Assembly (NCBI GenBank): GCA_963575745.1
Contig: CAUYUJ010014357.1
Span: 357,829-400,328, forward strand
DNA: 42,500 bases
Reading direction: 5' to 3'
From: Prorocentrum cordatum
Lineage: Eukaryota; Sar; Dinophyceae; Prorocentrales; Prorocentraceae
The position numbers and the translations under genes are program-made. Every line of letters starts with the position of its first letter. The first letter of the stretch is position 1. Below the pieces are notes generated by a model. The model was not told where the DNA came from, made no database searches, and saw only the letters and a program-made list of their open reading frames with translations. This document shows, in pieces, positions 41,832 to 42,500 of this stretch.

Positions 41832-41933
41832 CCGGGCTGGATGTCGACGACAGACACCGCGACCGTCTGGGAGGTGTCAATGAAGACCCAGCCCTGCAGC
41901 AGCGGCCGACGGGGCAGGCCGATACCGCTGCTT
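41832..41933 (-). CDS. Internal exon of an unidentified minus-strand gene
   Basis: On the minus strand TTGGTTTCTTATTTTAG is a textbook 3' splice site. It is followed by 102 nt reading SSGIGLPRRPLLQGWVFIDT then SQTVAVSVVDIQPG, with about 30 of 34 codons ending in G or C, and a GT donor (CCCGG then GTGACC). The beta-rich peptide (GWVFIDT-QTVAVSVVDIQ) shows no domain I can name. Acceptor, codon bias and donor agree, which makes this one of the firmest exons. The intron downstream would contain the foldback element at 41605-41765. Confidence 0.55.
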
Positions 41934-42063
41934 CTAAAATAAGAAACCAATCCTCTGGCGTGGCTAGAAGACCGTGTCTGCAAGGGGGAGCGGCTGGGGG
42001 GAATAGCTTGGAGGAGGAGCAAAGAACAACACGACTCGGCACCGTCAATCTGCTTGTCCACCA

Positions 42064-42105
42064 CATCTCTCCTCCTCCTCCTCTTCCTCCTCCTCCTCCT
42101 CCCGC
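42064..42105. repeat. CTC-rich microsatellite
   Basis: Interrupted CTC triplets. Upstream of the exon at 41832-41933 in minus sense. Confidence 0.9.
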
Positions 42106-42145
42106 GCTGCTGCCTGCGACTGCCCCCTCACCCCCAAAAACCAAA

Positions 42146-42427
42146 TCAACCAACATCCGAATCCGCCCAAAACCCGTACCGCTCCTTCCCATACCCTAGC
42201 CACTGCAGACTGATTGCGGGATATGCTGCATGTGAATGTTCGAAGCTCCCTTCATTCTGCTCTTCTGCTAACCTGAGCGTGGGGGGATTCACGAGCGTGG
42301 CATCTGCAGCCTTCAGCAATGCTGGAAGAGATTGCATCTGAAACGCGTTATGCTCCTGGCCTGCAAATTGTATTTGAGACGCGTTGTTCCTCACATCTAG
42401 CATGCAAAGCCCCGTCTCTCTTCCCAT
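42146..42427 (-). CDS. Weak minus-strand open frame, unidentified
   Basis: A 93-codon frame from an ATG at 42425-42427 reads protein-like (FQMQSLPALLKAADATLVNP) but third positions are not G/C-biased. A 19-bp direct repeat (AACGCGT-TCA-AT-CAAT) lies within its start. It could be an upstream exon of the 41.9-kb gene or chance. Confidence 0.2.
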   Translation of the reverse strand: MGRETGLCMLDVRNNASQIQFAGQEHNAFQMQSLPALLKAADATLVNPPTLRLAEEQNEGSFEHSHAAYPAISLQWLGYGKERYGFWADSDVG

Positions 42428-42500
42428 CCCCGCCTCACCTTCGCCGCATTACAACTGCGGCTCACTCCCCCCCGCCGCTCCCCTTGGTATGACCTGAATG

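Overview
The window looks like nuclear DNA of a large-genome, repeat-rich eukaryote. I favour a dinoflagellate, with moderate confidence (about 0.5). Nothing is organised like a prokaryotic operon and no complete intron-free gene is present. The coding evidence is short, GC3-rich exon-like segments separated by long non-coding stretches, nearly all on the minus strand. A decayed RNase H segment resembles the RNase H of algal and dinoflagellate LINE-type retroelements. About half of the window is simple repeats, minisatellites and higher-order repeats. A haptophyte, pelagophyte or other large-genome alga is not excluded.

Layout: 0-6 kb holds a CAT array, decayed reading frames, a foldback element and a set of minus-strand exon-like segments ending in a good terminal-exon candidate (3853-4101). 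From 6.6 to 12.5 kb there are foldback elements, a 171-bp near-perfect palindrome, three minus-strand exon candidates (8703-8981; 9933-10061, with a ShK-like cysteine pattern; 11072-11201), a MITE-like element and several minisatellites. From 12.8 to 17.2 kb there is a decayed plus-strand frame, a composite satellite module, a GAC array and a GTGCTGGGG minisatellite that switches strand. From 17.2 to 27.7 kb there is a cluster of eight related units of roughly 0.7-1.3 kb, interrupted by a 2.1-kb insertion. That insertion carries the composite module in the opposite orientation and is flanked by CCCTATAG arrays. From 27.7 to 31.5 kb there are a 63-bp tandem repeat, a charged plus-strand ORF, a second copy of the MITE and of the 8.9-kb exon, and a long CA array. 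From 31.7 to 42.5 kb there are purine-rich tracts, the RNase H remnant, a GC-rich block with coding-like fragments, a 55-bp repeat family, a TGAGT minisatellite and an exon candidate (41832-41933) next to another foldback element.

No gene here can be given a confident function. The best-supported domain calls are a LINE-type RNase H remnant (about 32.5-32.9 kb, minus) and a half ShK-like cysteine motif (about 10.0 kb, minus). The most unusual content is the higher-order repeat cluster, the inverted pair of composite satellite modules, the GAC arrays with a fixed right-hand junction, and the family of foldback elements next to exon candidates. All calls come from reading the sequence; no search or folding program was run.
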